From contig JAACJK010000165.1 of assembly GCA_013368325.1 (NCBI GenBank), positions 1,088,088 to 1,152,087 of the forward strand: a stretch of DNA of 64,000 nucleotides. The letters run 5' to 3'. Numbering within the stretch: position 1 is the first letter of the stretch; every line of letters begins with the position of its first letter. A model generated the notes under the pieces. The model saw only the letters and a list, made by a program, of their open reading frames with translations. It did not search any database and had not been told where the DNA came from. Below are positions 22,960-32,957 of this stretch, piece by piece. Source of the stretch: Ephemerocybe angulata (lineage: Eukaryota; Basidiomycota; Agaricomycetes; Agaricales; Psathyrellaceae). A program made the translations under genes and the position numbers.

Positions 22960-23040
22960 TTGTCAGCCAAGAGAATCGAACCCTTGATCGCTTGACAAAG
23001 CGCCAGCACTCCAGCCGTTGAGCCAGAACGCCTTTTGAAG
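22960..23040 (-). other. tRNA-like segment (pseudo-tRNA or SINE head)
   Basis: The minus strand has box A TGGCTCAACGG, a paired D stem, a fully paired T stem around GGGTTCGATTCTC and a partly paired acceptor (5 of 7). The anticodon arm does not fold with a 7-base loop, so a functional tRNA is unlikely. Confidence 0.5.
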
Positions 23041-23309
23041 GACATGGGTTTTTGTGCTATATATGGCGGCCGGACTCTGCGTGGCCCACCGCGTCCGCCC
23101 TCCACTGGCGCTCACCTCTGGTTCCCCGTGCCAAATATGGGTGGAATTCTTTCCAATACACGCCATATCCCCAGCCTCGCCCCCATTTAAACCATATTAC
23201 TCCTCAATATTTACAAGGGCAATTCTGCACAAATGTCGCGCTCACGGCCAATGGCTTGGACTCTGCCGGCGTGCCAATCCCAATTTAGGGTCAAGTGCAT
23301 AGTCTTCTG

Positions 23310-23327
23310 TGTCCCGCCAGCAGGACA
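23310..23327. repeat. Palindrome copy 1 of 8
   Basis: TGTCCCGCCAGCAGGACA, near-perfect inverted repeat with a CA centre. Confidence 0.85.
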
Positions 23328-23589
23328 TACTCGGCGGTACAGGGCCAATCCAGTCCTTAGCGCGGGTTTCGCTTTTTTGACATTCACCTATTCACATGCG
23401 GTGAGTTCGTTTCGCGCGTTCTTGAGAAATTTACGCCTGTCAGTCGTGCGGAGGCCGAGTATGTTCTCCCGCAATCCCGGATGTACCTCCCATCCAAATC
23501 CCCCGATGCGCGGCTTACCCAGGGACCTCATGCTCACAATTAGGATTCCTCCGGGCGCGCGTTATACCGCTGGACACAAATTCGAAGCC

Positions 23590-24340
23590 CTTTCGATGGT
23601 AGGGGGCGTTGCTGTAGAGCTATATCCGCGCCTTCCCCTCCCCCCTCCCCCATCACCAACCCGCCCATATCTCCATCACCCCTGCTCCGTTCGGCGAGAT
23701 CTCTTCGGCGATGCCTTTGCATTTACGTGGACTGCGAAAGCAAAGCGTCGCATGGGCCGGAAAGTGTTGAATTGGAGTCTTGGGCCCGTCGTACCCAAGT
23801 CCACTTTCTGGGCATCCAGCTCTTTTCACCCGGTGAGTTTTCTTCGCACCCTCTGTGTCCAACTCAACCTGCTATGTATACCCACCATTGCTCCAAACAT
23901 TTTGAGCTTGGACATATGCCTGGAAGTCACCCCAAAGGTATGCAATTGCTCGTATATTGCCATATCTCCCCAAATGTTCAGTCCCCCCGTTCGCGCAACG
24001 GTCGGTGGCCTTCGCGATACATTCTTGGTGTCACCCGACGTTTTATTACGAGCTAAACACGAATACGAGGTTTTTTTGTCTCTCCGTTAACTTCTCGCCG
24101 AGATATCGGCGCACCTCTTCCACCCCGCTCCCCCATCACCCGCCCGCCCATATCTCGGTCATCCGGGCGCCGTTCGGCGTGATTCCTTTTTGCTGCCTTT
24201 GCATCTACCTGTTCCTTCAACGCTGAGCGTTTGTTTCGCCAAAAGGCGTCGATCTGCGGCCTCGCGCTCGAAATACCCAAGTCCGCTTTTTGGACATTGC
24301 TCGTCGCCCACGCACAGTACTCAAACTGCACTACGTGCAT
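23590..24340. repeat. Diverged ~500-bp tandem duplication
   Basis: The module CTCCCCCATCACC ... CCGCCCATATCTC ... CGTTCGGCG ... TGCCTTTGCAT ... ACCCAAGTCC occurs at about 23640-23830 and again at 24125-24300. Open frames through it are not conserved between copies. Confidence 0.6.
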
Positions 24341-25079
24341 ATGTTACCGTGTCTCCGACCGCGCATATACATGCGTGGCCTGCGATGGCATGCGAGTTCA
24401 TGTTGAACTTGTGTGTACCGTCGGATATTCTCCACGTGCGAGTGCATGGTAAACAAGCCCACCGACGGAAAGTCAGACTCGTAGACTCGCGTATGTTTGT
24501 GTGTGAATCTCTGCACCCACCACGCACGACTGCGTGGAGAGTACGTGAGCAAAATCGGAGATGCAGTCCTCGATAGGGTACGTGAACCCAATACTCTCCG
24601 ATGTAATACTGGTGCATACATCACATTCGCCCTCCCCCTTTCTATTGACCTGCCCCCAGGACTCGTAAATACTTACCACAAATAAGCTTAATCCGCGTTG
24701 GTTTCCAGCCCACGCCGAGACTGTACAAAGGCCATAGCGCACTCGGGCCCCAACCCGGTACTCAAATCAAATCAATTCGCCATATCATTCATAGGCTAAT
24801 TCTACGAACTCGATTGAGTTCACTACTATCTGTCAGCACAAATGCTCAAGTCAGTGGGCTGACGCCTTCGTCGTGTTTCCACCGACACGCCACGCCCATG
24901 CAGATATGCACCTGGACACACACACACACACCCTCGACAATTCGACATACAGATTTTCATTGCAAGCATTTCCGCACACACGAACGACACGGTGAGCCGC
25001 ACGGCTTGACACATTTATGGTATGGTGACTAGGAGGGCACAAACCTTTCAGTGCACAGTGCCGAGACGACAGCCTTCCG

Positions 25080-25097
25080 TGTCCCGCCAGCGGGACA
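25080..25097. repeat. Palindrome copy 2 of 8
   Basis: TGTCCCGCCAGCGGGACA, perfect 8-bp arms around CA. Confidence 0.9.
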
Positions 25098-25622
25098 GCC
25101 ATCAGCCAACCATCAGCATTCCCCGATGGCTTAGGGTTATCGAGAGGGAAAAAAAACTTATGTGTGCTCACCTGAAGGACGGCTACAAAATAGGTAGGTG
25201 AAATGGAGGATGATTGAAAGAACGCTGTACTCACACAGTGAAGGACGACTACAGAGTATGTAAGTACAACGGAGGAGGAGGACCGAGAATAAGTCGCACG
25301 GCTTCGACCAATCAAGAGGTGGTTGAGGTGGGGTAAACGGCATAACATGGGTGTGAAGTCGTTACACTTGCACCCGTACTGTACGGCGCGTGCATGTGTA
25401 GATATGCCCATTAAAAGCACACGTCTCCGTAGACAGTGGGTATACAGCCTCGCGCAGTACAGTGCAATTCATCGTCGACCCCTGTGTGTATCCCACTGTC
25501 CACCCTCAAAAAATCGACATACACACTGTCAATGACATGGTGAGTTCCATGGATTGGCACCTCTGGCGCACGGTGACCAGCAGGATGGCATGGACGCACA
25601 GTGCCCAGACGACAGCATCTTG

Positions 25623-25640
25623 TGTCCCGCCAGCGGGACA
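25623..25640. repeat. Palindrome copy 3 of 8
   Basis: TGTCCCGCCAGCGGGACA, perfect. Confidence 0.9.
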
Positions 25641-25660
25641 ATCATCACTGTTTGCTCATA

Positions 25661-27729
25661 CTGGATAGAGGATGACGGTCAATGCTGCAGTCGCACTGTA
25701 CTCCCAGTGCAGCAGTAAACATACACGCCGACGGCCCACACAGGCTGGTAGGAAAATCAACTGTCACTTCAGGCAAAGCGACGACCGGTGTTGAAATACG
25801 CCGAATTTCGCGCGTTTAGCGCAGAAAGTCTACACCCACTCTCAGTGATTAAGTCTCTGGGTAAATACCCAGAGTCCCTACCAACGTCTCGCATCCCGCT
25901 CAAGATGCGAGAGCTGGCAAGGTGCAGCACTAACTTACCTGGACGTGCGGCCAGGGAGATGCGAGTAGCAGGCGCGCGGCGCCTAGATAAGCGCCTGCCC
26001 CCGCACTTTAATCGTCAAGTAAAAAGATATATATTATGTATCTAGCTAATTTGGCGCACCTCTAAAAGATAAGTAGCAGTGCGTAGGCCTGGCAAGCGTA
26101 CGCAAGGCGCGCTGAGCCAACCCAAATCAACGGCGCGCGACTGAGACCCAAGGGGCACCCCGCTTCCATGGCACATGAGCTCCTCAAAACCACCGGAGGA
26201 CTTTTTCTTCCACGCCCTGGGCATCTATAAGGTCATCTTGACCTGGAAGAAGCAGATCGGAGTACCAGATGGCACTCCGCATCCACCCAGTTTCCCGTGC
26301 TTGGTGTTTTGTAGAATTTTGTATATACCAAACGATTGTACCTAGGATAGAGCATGAGTTAGTACCCAGCAGATCAAGGCTTACCTTGTGTGAATTTCCC
26401 CAATTCCCCTAGTCCCCGTCTTGACCGTGCGCGATTTACTTCGCGTTTCTGTCGCCACCTGTCGATCTTGCATCGACGACCCGATTGCGCACTTTGTCTC
26501 GCGCCTCCTACCTCTCCTCGGCCTTCCTCGTCGTATCGTACACGTCCTACAGTTGTGTATTAGCGTACTACCTGAGTCCCCAGAACCTACCGAGACTTTT
26601 GTCAGCCCCGCGCGCGCCTACCGCTCACCTAAGCGCCCGTTTCCACGAACCCGTTTCTGAGGGCATTCCCTCTACGCAGAAAATCAGATAAATTCATGTA
26701 AATTCTTAGAAATATTAATAACCTCTGAAACCGACTTTACAAAAACCTGAGACCTTTCGCGAGCGACTAGTTACGCGAGACTGCCCGTTTTCGGCCAGCT
26801 GAATCCCGGCGGATACCCCTTAGGTCGGAATAAATCCAATAAAATCTTGAGAATTCATTGAAATATTCAGAACCTCAGAAAGACGAATCTAAAAGGCAAT
26901 TCACATAGACCTTACTTGTACCCAAGTCCGTGCTCACGCGTAGAGCGCATCACAAACAACTCCTAACTTCAGGCAAGGTCCAGTTATGGCGAGCCAAACC
27001 CAATCACCATAAGTCCCTTCAACAGTTCCAGCACCCTAACCAGCGCATCAAAACGGCTCAGGGTTAGCGGCGTCTACCCTCTGCCTCCCGACCCTGTCAC
27101 TAACATCCCCACGTCCCATGCATAAACTCAGTACATGAGGAACGATTTCAGCCAAGTTTCGGTACATCTTCATACACGCCTTTTCAATGACGCACACCCA
27201 CCTTGAAATTATTGGTACATGCCACAATCGGGTTGGTCTTGTTCGCACACCAAGCTGCAAAGCCAAGAGTCGTGTCGGAGTGAATTTAGGAGGCATTGTA
27301 TGAGCTGTGCGGCTGTAATTTATCTCTTTTTCTAACCTTCCAGCAGATCTCACCCCTCGCGACCACCCTATACTGAATCAATATCTGTTATTATCATCAG
27401 ATCAACCTATCTTAAGCTGGAACTCAGCGCTGAGGGCGTAGAAGGGCTTCAGAAGTCGCGACGCGGTGCTTCCGACTATACAAAGGTAATACATCGGACA
27501 AAGTGAAGTCACACCTGATTACTGGGAAGACACATCTATCCGATGGTGGGAGGGTTCTCGAAGACTGTGGGTGCCGATATGCACCCTCGGTGTATCTCCA
27601 AAGGTCCACAGTGATCTCGATTTACATACGAGCGAATATTCACCACGCTTGCGCCCAAAATATCGACGGTGTTCTCGATTTACCTCTTCGACCCCCGCCC
27701 ATTCGTCCTCAGCCCTTTGCCCTTCATCC
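25661..27729. other. About 2 kb without a recognisable gene
   Basis: No domain, splice chain or RNA gene found. Composition becomes AT-richer near 26690-26880. May hold the promoter of the gene at 27730. Confidence 0.4.
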
Positions 27730-29115
27730 ATGCCCTACATTGGAATCCCAGGCGCATTACTACGCCTCTACTATACCTTGCCCTCTGTCAATGCTCCCTG
27801 GTGTTGGGACCGATGGAAGGATATCACTGACGTTCGCTCGGGTCTCTTCCCTGAGGAAGACGCCAACCTGCCCCCTGGTTTGACCCGGTCCGACGCAGCA
27901 GCCATTCGCTTGTACTTCGAAGCTTATGCTGCCCTCTCGACCGATTCCGAACGCGAGGTGTTCCTGCGCAAAGAATACCTTCCCGGTTCTGCTATTTGGG
28001 AGACGTGGGTTACGACGATGTGGTCCCACCAGAAAATAGCAGCCATCATCGAGGTGTCTCTCGGTGCAGTGCATTGTCTTCCCTTTCAGGTCGTCCAGGC
28101 GGAGAACCTTCTAACCCTTCCAACAGACCTTCCAGTCCATAGAGCTTGCGACGAAATCGCGGGCGTTCTCTTTGGTGCCCAAGGTCTACACAACGGCAGG
28201 GTGAAGCCCCTCCTCCGCGGAACCGTCATGGCCATCGCTTCTTGTACTTCGCGGAACCTTCTCTGCAGCGCTAAGCGCATCGTAAAGCGGGCTGAAAAGA
28301 CAGAACTGGCGATCAACAAGGTTCTGGAGGGTAAGCCGGTAATAGCCTTCACTTATCTCAATATTTCTGACTTGAGCTCTAGATCTTGTTGGTGGTTCGC
28401 CCACGGAGACAGCCACGGCAAATTTCGTCAACCTCCTCCATGACTGGCGGAAGGATATCAAGTGCTGGGGTGCAAAGGATAAGCTCAAGCGACTGGCTCA
28501 ATTCGAGGCTGAGTTGACTGCGATCAGGGAGGGGCTCGGAGGAATTCCCCCCCAACCCCAACTCCTCCTTGCGAAGTGGTGTGCGCATCCTCGCTTTTCT
28601 TCTCTTTTACACCGCCTGACCGTCCATCTGCAGCGACTCGCATTAACCCGTACGACTTCAGGCGACTGGCGAAGCAGGAATCCGTCGACGACCTTCTCGA
28701 TCTCCTAAAGTACTACTTCGAGCCCAGCGCCCGATCTCGTTCGTCTACCCCTGTTTTGTGCGTCCGGTCATCTGATCCTGCTCCCCGCTTTAAATCTGAC
28801 CTCGCCCCAGGCTGGAACCTGTACAATGAACACAAGAATTATGTATTTGTTCTCTCCTATGATATTTGCGATGCCGACTCGTGTACCGGGGGGAGGTGTC
28901 AACCGACGGCAAAGGGGCAGAGCAGCTGTGAATGGAGCGCCAGGTCTAGCGCCCGATTGAGCAAGGACGGCGACATGTCCCGCCAGCAGGACAGCCGTCA
29001 GCGTCATCTAGGTGGGAGAGCTAGGCTCAACCATTGCGCGGTCCCGAGTAACAGACGTAAAATCAGATTTTGGCTGATTGCAGATCCAAGGTCCCGAGCA
29101 GCGGAGGTAAAATAA
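27730..29115 (+). CDS. Uncharacterised protein of the accessory block
   Basis: Three exons read well: 27730-28330, 28383-28580 and from 28634. The reading frame stays open across both GT-AG junctions (VLEG|DLVGGSP and LLAKW|STRINPYDF). The product is a mostly helical, soluble protein with a long conserved-looking middle (GLTRSDAAAIRLYFEAYAAL, DDLLDLLKYYF). I do not recognise a family. The end is uncertain: the frame runs to a stop at 29115, but the last part overlaps palindrome copy 4 and repeats, so the true end may be nearer 28750. An in-frame ATG at 27571 would add a Ser/Pro/Arg-rich stretch without coding character. Confidence 0.55.
28976..28993. repeat. Palindrome copy 4 of 8
   Basis: TGTCCCGCCAGCAGGACA. 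Confidence 0.85.
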
Positions 29116-29130
29116 AATTTTGGCTTTTCA
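29033..29130 (+). repeat. Short tandem repeat
   Basis: GGTCCCGAGYARC followed by AGACGTAAAATCAGATTTTGG, then a second GGTCCCGAG copy with GTAAAATAAAATTTTGG. Confidence 0.6.
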
Positions 29131-29678
29131 CTTTGTGCCTGATCAGCCCTGAATCTCCGTTGGAGTGGCTTCTCGCTTCCATTAGCAACCAAAGAATGGC
29201 TTCTTTAATAAATTGCCTGTTCGGAGCTCGGGCCTGCAAGCATGCCAACGAAAAGCTCGGATGACGCGCCGCTCACAAAACCAGGCGGCGAAGAGCACAG
29301 AACGACACCCCTTCCCAACAGCCATGCTCACCATTACACATCTGAGAGGCCAATTCACCTTGGTATTCCTCCTGTCCCCTCCGTTCTCCTGCACCACTGA
29401 CACATATGCTGCCCAGTTCTCCGAAGACAACCCTGCAGCAAGGAAACTCGTGATCCCTGACGATTTCTGCAGTGCGTACACTCATGTATCCTCATTGACC
29501 CCGCTACATGGCGCATTTCCAGGGCATTACCGGGAGAATATAATGTTTACCCTTACATTTGCCCCGGCCAACGCCGTCAACTGTCTAGCTACCTTCCCTG
29601 TATGTCCTGCTACTCCCTATTCCCAGAACAAAACCTCACAGCAAGTAGGGTACACACAGCTCTGAGTTGCTCCTGGAA

Positions 29679-30675
29679 ATGTGCCTCCAATACATCCAGG
29701 ACCACGGTTTAGCTGCTTTCGATGGAGTTTGCTCCATTGCAGCTTCCCGTGTTCACAGAAATGTCCTGTTCTTTACAGTCGACTCCCCGGACGTCATCCA
29801 GAGGTTAGAAGCCGAAAGGCTGTTCGGGCTCCCTAACTTTCAGGACCTCACAGCCGTCCCATTCGACGGGTTCTCCCTGCTTCAGGAGAGGACCAACTAC
29901 CCGTGCACCGACCCAGGATTCTGGGTCAGGACTCCTTACGACCATCCAGAGGCCGGAGAGATCGTTGTCACCGCGTGCGTCCTAGGGCGCGTGCCTGGCA
30001 GCAATGACTGGAGGGAGGTGGAACTTCTGGTCCCCGTGCCTACCGCTTGTACCCCTCCGCCTTTGCATGCACAGGAAATCTTGTCCTTCGAACCGCCTCC
30101 TCCTGAAGCCGAGATCATTCGCGTCAACATCGCGCGCCTCACCATCCCCAAGGCAACGCCCACTTGTGCCACCCGTGCCATCATCTGGAAGGCTCTTGTG
30201 GCCATAGGTCGCCCCGAGCTCGCCCACATCGCGGAGCGCACCCAGCGCATGTTTGACCATGAGGTTCTCCACTCTCTACCATTCGCCGTCAAGGTCCTGG
30301 AAGGATTGCACTATGGCCACACTTTTGTCTTGTGCAAAGAAACGGAGGATATGCCTGGTGACCAGGTGGTATTGCTTCTGCAGCATCATCCCCTCACGGA
30401 GGGTCGCACTCGGAGGGTCACTATCCCTACATCCCATGTCAAGATGGGGTTTGATATCATGGACACCGTGTGCTGGAATGAAGACGGCAAGGAACATGTT
30501 GGGTGGATAACGGGCTTTGACACCTCCCTGTTTCAGTACACTGCTGTCAGCAGGAGTTCGGTGAGTCCTTTCATTTTTGCAGTCTTTCCGTGCGCTGAAA
30601 TATCTCTAGCCTATTACCTGGACGCTTGGCCACAATGAACTTCGTCTCCAGCCCACGTTGCATCAGTCTTACTAA
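29679..30675 (+). CDS. SPT5-like NGN/KOW protein, paralogue A
   Basis: Main exon to 30560, then 30652-30675 (PTLHQSY, stop). Upstream exons may exist before 29679. It shares the layout of four other genes here: an NGN-like strand-helix (CSIAASRVHRNVLFFTVDSP), a GFWVRT strand near the end of the NGN part, a VNIARL motif, a KOW-like turn (KVLEGLHYGHTFVL) and a C-terminal module (MDTVCWNEDGKEHVGWITGF). NGN and KOW domains occur in NusG/SPT5 transcription elongation factors, and mushrooms have many short SPT5-like genes. Binding to RNA polymerase or nucleic acid is inference from the family. The KOW match here is weaker than in paralogue E. Confidence 0.6.
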
Positions 30676-30845
30676 GTTCTCCACCTGTGCGTTGCCCTCC
30701 TTTCTGCTGCGCTTCAAAGCTAACATATTACCAGGCCTTGCTCGTACATACCTACTCTTTCTCTAGCCCGTTTCTCTCTTTCGCTTCCTCTGAAATGTAG
30801 CTTAAAGTCGAATATAAACCAGACACAGTTTTTCTTTTCTTTCCA

Positions 30846-30863
30846 TGTCCCGCCAGCGGGACA
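30846..30863. repeat. Palindrome copy 5 of 8
   Basis: TGTCCCGCCAGCGGGACA, perfect. Confidence 0.9.
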
Positions 30864-31479
30864 CTTCTGACATCGGCTGCTGTGATGTGATCTGGTAGGT
30901 GTATAAGGACGCTCTGTAGCTACGGTTTCCCCCGAGCGTATCCTACGTCCTCTCCAGAAGCACTCAACTTGTTCAGCCATTCGCAGTAGAGGCGATGATA
31001 ATATATAACCCCGAGTACAGCCGTTAGGATCATGTTAGGCTGCGTAGTGTCGAAATCAGAGGGGGTTTTGGGGACACCGTCCCCCGTTAGCTGCTTATGG
31101 TTGTCTATGGTGTTGGACCGTCATAAATGGACCACAGCAGTCGAGGATGTGAGGGTCTCCCCGTTGGCTAGCCGCTGATAGTACCTCGGTGAGTGTTCAG
31201 AGACTAACAGGGTACTTTCAACGTCCGTCTTTATTTAGTACCTACTCCTATCCGCAATACAACCTCCCTCTCTGGGTCTCGTTCCCCCAAGACACGGTTG
31301 CACACCACCCCAAATCGAGCACCCCAGCACCACCATATACACCTCCGGCAACCACTGTATTCCCCTGTGAACCCGCCCCAGCCTGCGACGCACCACCGAA
31401 GCCAACACCTGCAGAAACAAGTTCGCGCTAGGTCTCGTCGGTGACTTTCCTCTGTGCGCCCCCAGCGAGTCGAGTTTAG

Positions 31480-31570
31480 CGCCCGGACAAGCCGACCCGC
31501 GCGCGGGAAAATTACCTAAGCAATTCCCTGATGGCTTGATTCTCGGAAGTTGCCCGCGCGCCCAGTATAC
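31480..31570 (-). pseudogene. Relic of the 5' region of a MYND-type gene
   Basis: AAGCAATTCCCTGATGGCTT and following bases match 45483-45520 (AAGCAATTCTCTGATGGCTT, then GATCTCGGACATTGCC), the region of a likely first exon (MSEIKAIRELL) of the MYND gene. Here the ATG is lost. Confidence 0.45.
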
Positions 31571-32741
31571 AACAACGCCGAACCCCACGAGTAGGTACTA
31601 AATTGGAGCAAGGTGAGAGAAAAGGAAGGGGAGAGAAGAGGGAAGACGGAGACGGAGGGGCGAAGGGGGAGTCGGACAGGCGGCGGAGGGGTCCCGTTTT
31701 GGGATGGGCCCGTGCGCGCGAAACGTTTTCAAGCGGAGATTGAAACGGCTCGGGGATTTTCGGACGCGCGTGTGGGGCCTTTCGCTTCTTTCCTCCGTTC
31801 CCCCATCATCTCCTCCCCATGGTCCACCGCCGTCGACGCTCATCGCCAGGAACGCCAGCGCGCCGCGCGCCCCAGGTTAGCTCGCCTTGTCACTCCCTCC
31901 CATGCACCGATACTGACGCCCACCTCAGGAAAGCCCAACGACCATCGTGCTCCGCCCAGCCGCGTACCCCTTCCCGTGCACGGAGCCCAACTCCACGACA
32001 CCCGCTACGGACGGCTGGTATCCGTTCGAGGCGGGGCGTCGATGGCTTTGTCGCGACCGAGGGCCCATCGCTACGGACTGGTAGTCCCAGTCTGAGGCGA
32101 CGCGTCTGAGGGACCGACGCTCTGCCGCCCCTTCTCCCCGAATGCGGACCGCGACGAGAGCTGGAGAGATCGTCTCTCTCCGGCTCATCGCATCTGTCAC
32201 GAGAGGGCTGCAAGTGGGCGGGCGCACGCACCGCATCGCCCCCGTCCGGCGTTCCGCATCGCTGTGGAGGGTTAGTCACTCTCCGAGGCTTTGACGGCAC
32301 CGCTGTTCGGGAGTTGGTCGGTGGATGGGGCAGACCGCGTACACGATGGACAAGACTGGCGCCGGCGTGCAACCCTCAATCGGACACCATTTTTGGAGCG
32401 GTACGTATAGGCGCCTGTCGCCGCTGTCTCTCTTCCTCCCTCTCTGCCGTGTACCGAGCCTTTGCGGCTGTGGAAGGAGTCGGGCGGCATCGCACCCACT
32501 GCCGTTCCGACGCTGCCATTGCACCTATGAAGGCGGTGGGTGGGACAAGAGTCATTGGGAGGCGTTGTACCTACCGCCGTCCCGACGACGTCCCCTCACC
32601 GCACACCCCTGTTATGGTAGAAGTCGCATCCAGGCACCCGCGGACACCACCCGTTGTCTACGTAGTTGGTAGACACTTTGAGAATCCATTACGTGAATTA
32701 GACCTCATACGTAACGGTGTTCCATGGCATGCGGAGCCCTC

Positions 32742-32759
32742 TGTCCCGCCAGCAGGACA
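32742..32759. repeat. Palindrome copy 6 of 8
   Basis: TGTCCCGCCAGCAGGACA, followed within 7 bp by a truncated TGTCCCGCGGG. Confidence 0.85.
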
Positions 32760-32957
32760 GCCTGCCATGTCCCGCGGGCCACGTTCCTCACCGGGGCAAC
32801 TGCGCGTTTAGAAGAAGAAGCGCCGCGTCGCTTTATGCCTTAAGAACAAAGCACTCCCCATCAGTAAGAAACCGTTCTCCCACTGCCATCGAGTACGCCA
32901 GCAAGCAGGCATGAAGCGCGTAGGCTCTGAGAAGCAGTCCGACCTGTAAGTCCACCT

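Larger units (their letters stand above)
24840..25660. repeat. Two diverged copies of a module that contains the palindrome
   Basis: TCGACATACA ... GACAYGGTGAG ... GCACAGTGCC-AGACGACAGC followed by the palindrome occurs near 24940-25100 and 25510-25640. A shorter repeat GAAGGACGRCTACA lies between them (25175 and 25242). Confidence 0.6.
30676..32957. other. About 2.3 kb without a supported gene
   Basis: Holds palindrome copies 5 and 6, a relic resembling the MYND gene 5' region (31440-31570) and GC-rich open stretches at 31613-32100 with no conserved motif. No intact gene found. Confidence 0.45.

Noticed and set aside
23233..24090. 285-codon frame
   Set aside because: Spans a diverged duplication whose second copy does not keep the frame; Pro/Ser/Arg-rich with no domain.
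27571..27729. 5' extension of the gene at 27730
   Set aside because: Ser/Pro/Arg-rich without coding character; the later ATG is better placed.
31613..32109. GC-rich frames with possible introns
   Set aside because: Several readings are open because of GC bias; none gives a recognised protein.
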